A program made the position numbers and the translations under genes. Under the pieces are notes generated by a model that was not told the DNA's origin, made no database searches, and was given only the letters and a program-made list of their open reading frames with translations. 64,000 nt of DNA from Sorghum bicolor (taxonomy: Eukaryota; Streptophyta; Magnoliopsida; Poales; Poaceae). Below, one piece after another: positions 63,016-64,000 of this stretch; position 1 is the stretch's first letter, and every line of letters starts with the position of its first letter. The stretch spans positions 62,001-126,000 of the forward strand of contig NW_018396407.1 in assembly GCF_000003195.3 (NCBI RefSeq). Reading direction: 5' to 3'.

Positions 63016-64000
63016 TCAGTCCGCGGCACGATCCTCACCGCCCTCGCCTCCGCCCGAGCTAGCCTCAGGAGGGAGCACCTCAGGCTCGAAGAGCTTGGCC
63101 AACCTTTCCCCAGGAGCCTCCGCGTCGTCGATCAAGGCATGGAGCCTCTCCTCGTTCTCCGCGTCGGTCTTGGAGATGTCGGTGACGAAGCCATGGGACA
63201 CCACCTCCATGTCGTAGGAGAAGCCCGAGCAGACAACCGCCATCGCCCGCTTCACCCCGATGTGGAGGGCGTCCCGCACCCGATCTCGCAGCGTCGCGCC
63301 TATGTAGCACAACTGGTCGACCAGGGCATCGCCTCGAGCGTCCTCTCTCGACTCATCCATAGGCTCGACCTCCCAAGAGGTCGAGAGATCACTTATCGCC
63401 GTCCGCACTCGACGGTTCAAAGCAACCTCCGCCTCGAGCTGAGCCTTGGCGTTGCGAGCCTCGGCTTGGGCGGCTAGGAGTTCGTCCTTGAGCCCTGTAA
63501 ATGCCAATACAAAGAAGCTTTAGGAAAAACTCAAGCACACCTCGAAAAAGAAATTCGACAAAGGAAACATACCTTTGATGCTCTCCTCTAGGGCCGTGTT
63601 CTCGCCGACCAATCTGGTGTTGGCACGCTCGATCTCTCTGTTGGAGCGCGCCAGCTCAGTATTGGCGACGCGAAGATCTTCGATCACCCTGCCAGCCTGA
63701 GCAACGGCTCCACTCTTCTCCAGCAATTCTCCCTTCAGACGCTCGACGTCGTCAGAGAGACTGCGGGATCGAGCCCGCTCCGCCTCGAGGTCTTCGAGGG
63801 CCTTCTTCTTTACATCCTCGGCGGCACCCCTGGCGACCTCACTGTCCACGTACGCCACTTTCATCTTCTGGAAGGAATCGCGGAGGGAGTCCAGGTCGGT
63901 CTTGAGAAGGCCCTTCTCCTTGTCCAGGTCCGCAATGACGCTCTTGTAGGACAGGGCCTCCTCCCGGGCTCTGGACGCGGCCTCCTCGACCGTAAGAGCC
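63016..64000 (-). CDS. Antisense coiled-coil gene of the Tat-type element, 5' end off the window
   Basis: Two open frames on the minus strand join across a likely intron at 63495-63572 (78 bp). The donor is AAAG/GTATGT and the acceptor TTTACAG/GG, and removal keeps the frame. Exon 1 (63573-64000, open to the edge) and exon 2 (63016-63494) give about 301 visible residues without a stop. The first two thirds are Glu/Ala/Arg/Leu-rich with heptad-like spacing (EEAASRAREEALSY, LEAERARSRSLSDDVERL, ERANTRLVGENTALEE), a long coiled coil. The C-terminal part has a globular-looking stretch (LCYIGATLRDRVRDALHIGV, AVVCSGFSYDMEVV) and a Gly/Glu/Asp tail. Antisense genes between pol and the 3' LTR are known in Tat-lineage elements such as Grande (gene 23). 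The function is unknown. The start codon and promoter are outside the window. Confidence 0.68.

Larger units (their letters stand above)
55035..64000 (+). mobile_element. Tat-lineage Ty3/gypsy element, nested, open at the right edge
   Basis: The LTR runs from TGTCGAG to ACCGACA and is followed by a TGGCGCGCCAGGTAGGGG primer site, as in maize and rice Tat-lineage elements (cinful/Grande/RIRE2 type). Gag, protease, RT, a weakened RNase H, a second archaeal-type RNase H and integrase follow on the plus strand. An antisense gene after pol is another known trait of this lineage. It is inserted in the Athila-type LTR after AATTG. The coding parts carry several stops and frameshifts. GC-rich, TCGA-rich codon use separates it clearly from the AT-rich neighbours. 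The polypurine tract and 3' LTR are outside the window. Confidence 0.88.

Overview
The window is repetitive plant DNA with no convincing host gene, rRNA or tRNA. It is built on long head-to-tail arrays of a 137-bp satellite. The monomer length and general sequence recall the 137-bp centromeric satellite of sorghum and its relatives (CEN38/pSau3A10 type). Together with grass-type Ty3/gypsy elements, this suggests a centromeric or pericentromeric region of an Andropogoneae grass such as Sorghum, Saccharum or Miscanthus. The genus is an inference, because no database comparison was possible.

Layout. 1-254: end of an LTR whose element lies off the left edge. 255-3809, 17685-36289 and 42146-48083: three blocks of the same satellite, all in one orientation. 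Two diverged 137-bp monomer classes alternate (274-bp dimer), and a diagnostic variant returns about every 16 monomers (2,190 bp), a higher-order repeat. 3810-17684: a complete 13.9-kb LTR retrotransposon on the minus strand. Its LTRs are unusually long (5.1 kb), its internal region (3.6 kb) is non-coding, and it has a tRNA-iMet-type primer site, a polypurine tract and a 5-bp target duplication. This is the layout of a LARD (large retrotransposon derivative). 36290-42145: a degenerate Ty3/gypsy chromovirus-like element on the plus strand without a 5' LTR, holding gag, protease, reverse transcriptase and integrase remains and a 596-base assembly gap. 48084-55034: an Athila-type element on the minus strand with gag and two tandem protease domains but no recognisable reverse transcriptase or integrase. 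55035-64000: a Tat-lineage element on the plus strand, inserted in the right LTR of the Athila-type element and running off the right edge. It carries gag, protease, RT, a second RNase H and integrase, plus an antisense, apparently spliced coiled-coil gene downstream of pol.

History. The satellite array came first: its higher-order phase can be followed across the LARD once that insertion is removed. The LARD is young (LTRs differ by about 0.5% by eye). The Athila-type element is older (9 differences in 338 comparable LTR bases, 2.7%), and the Tat-type element landed in it later. All protein-coding retroelements here are broken by stops or frameshifts, though the chromovirus RT frame and the Tat RT and integrase frames are still long. 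One cluster of apparent frameshifts beside the assembly gap looks like sequence error rather than decay.
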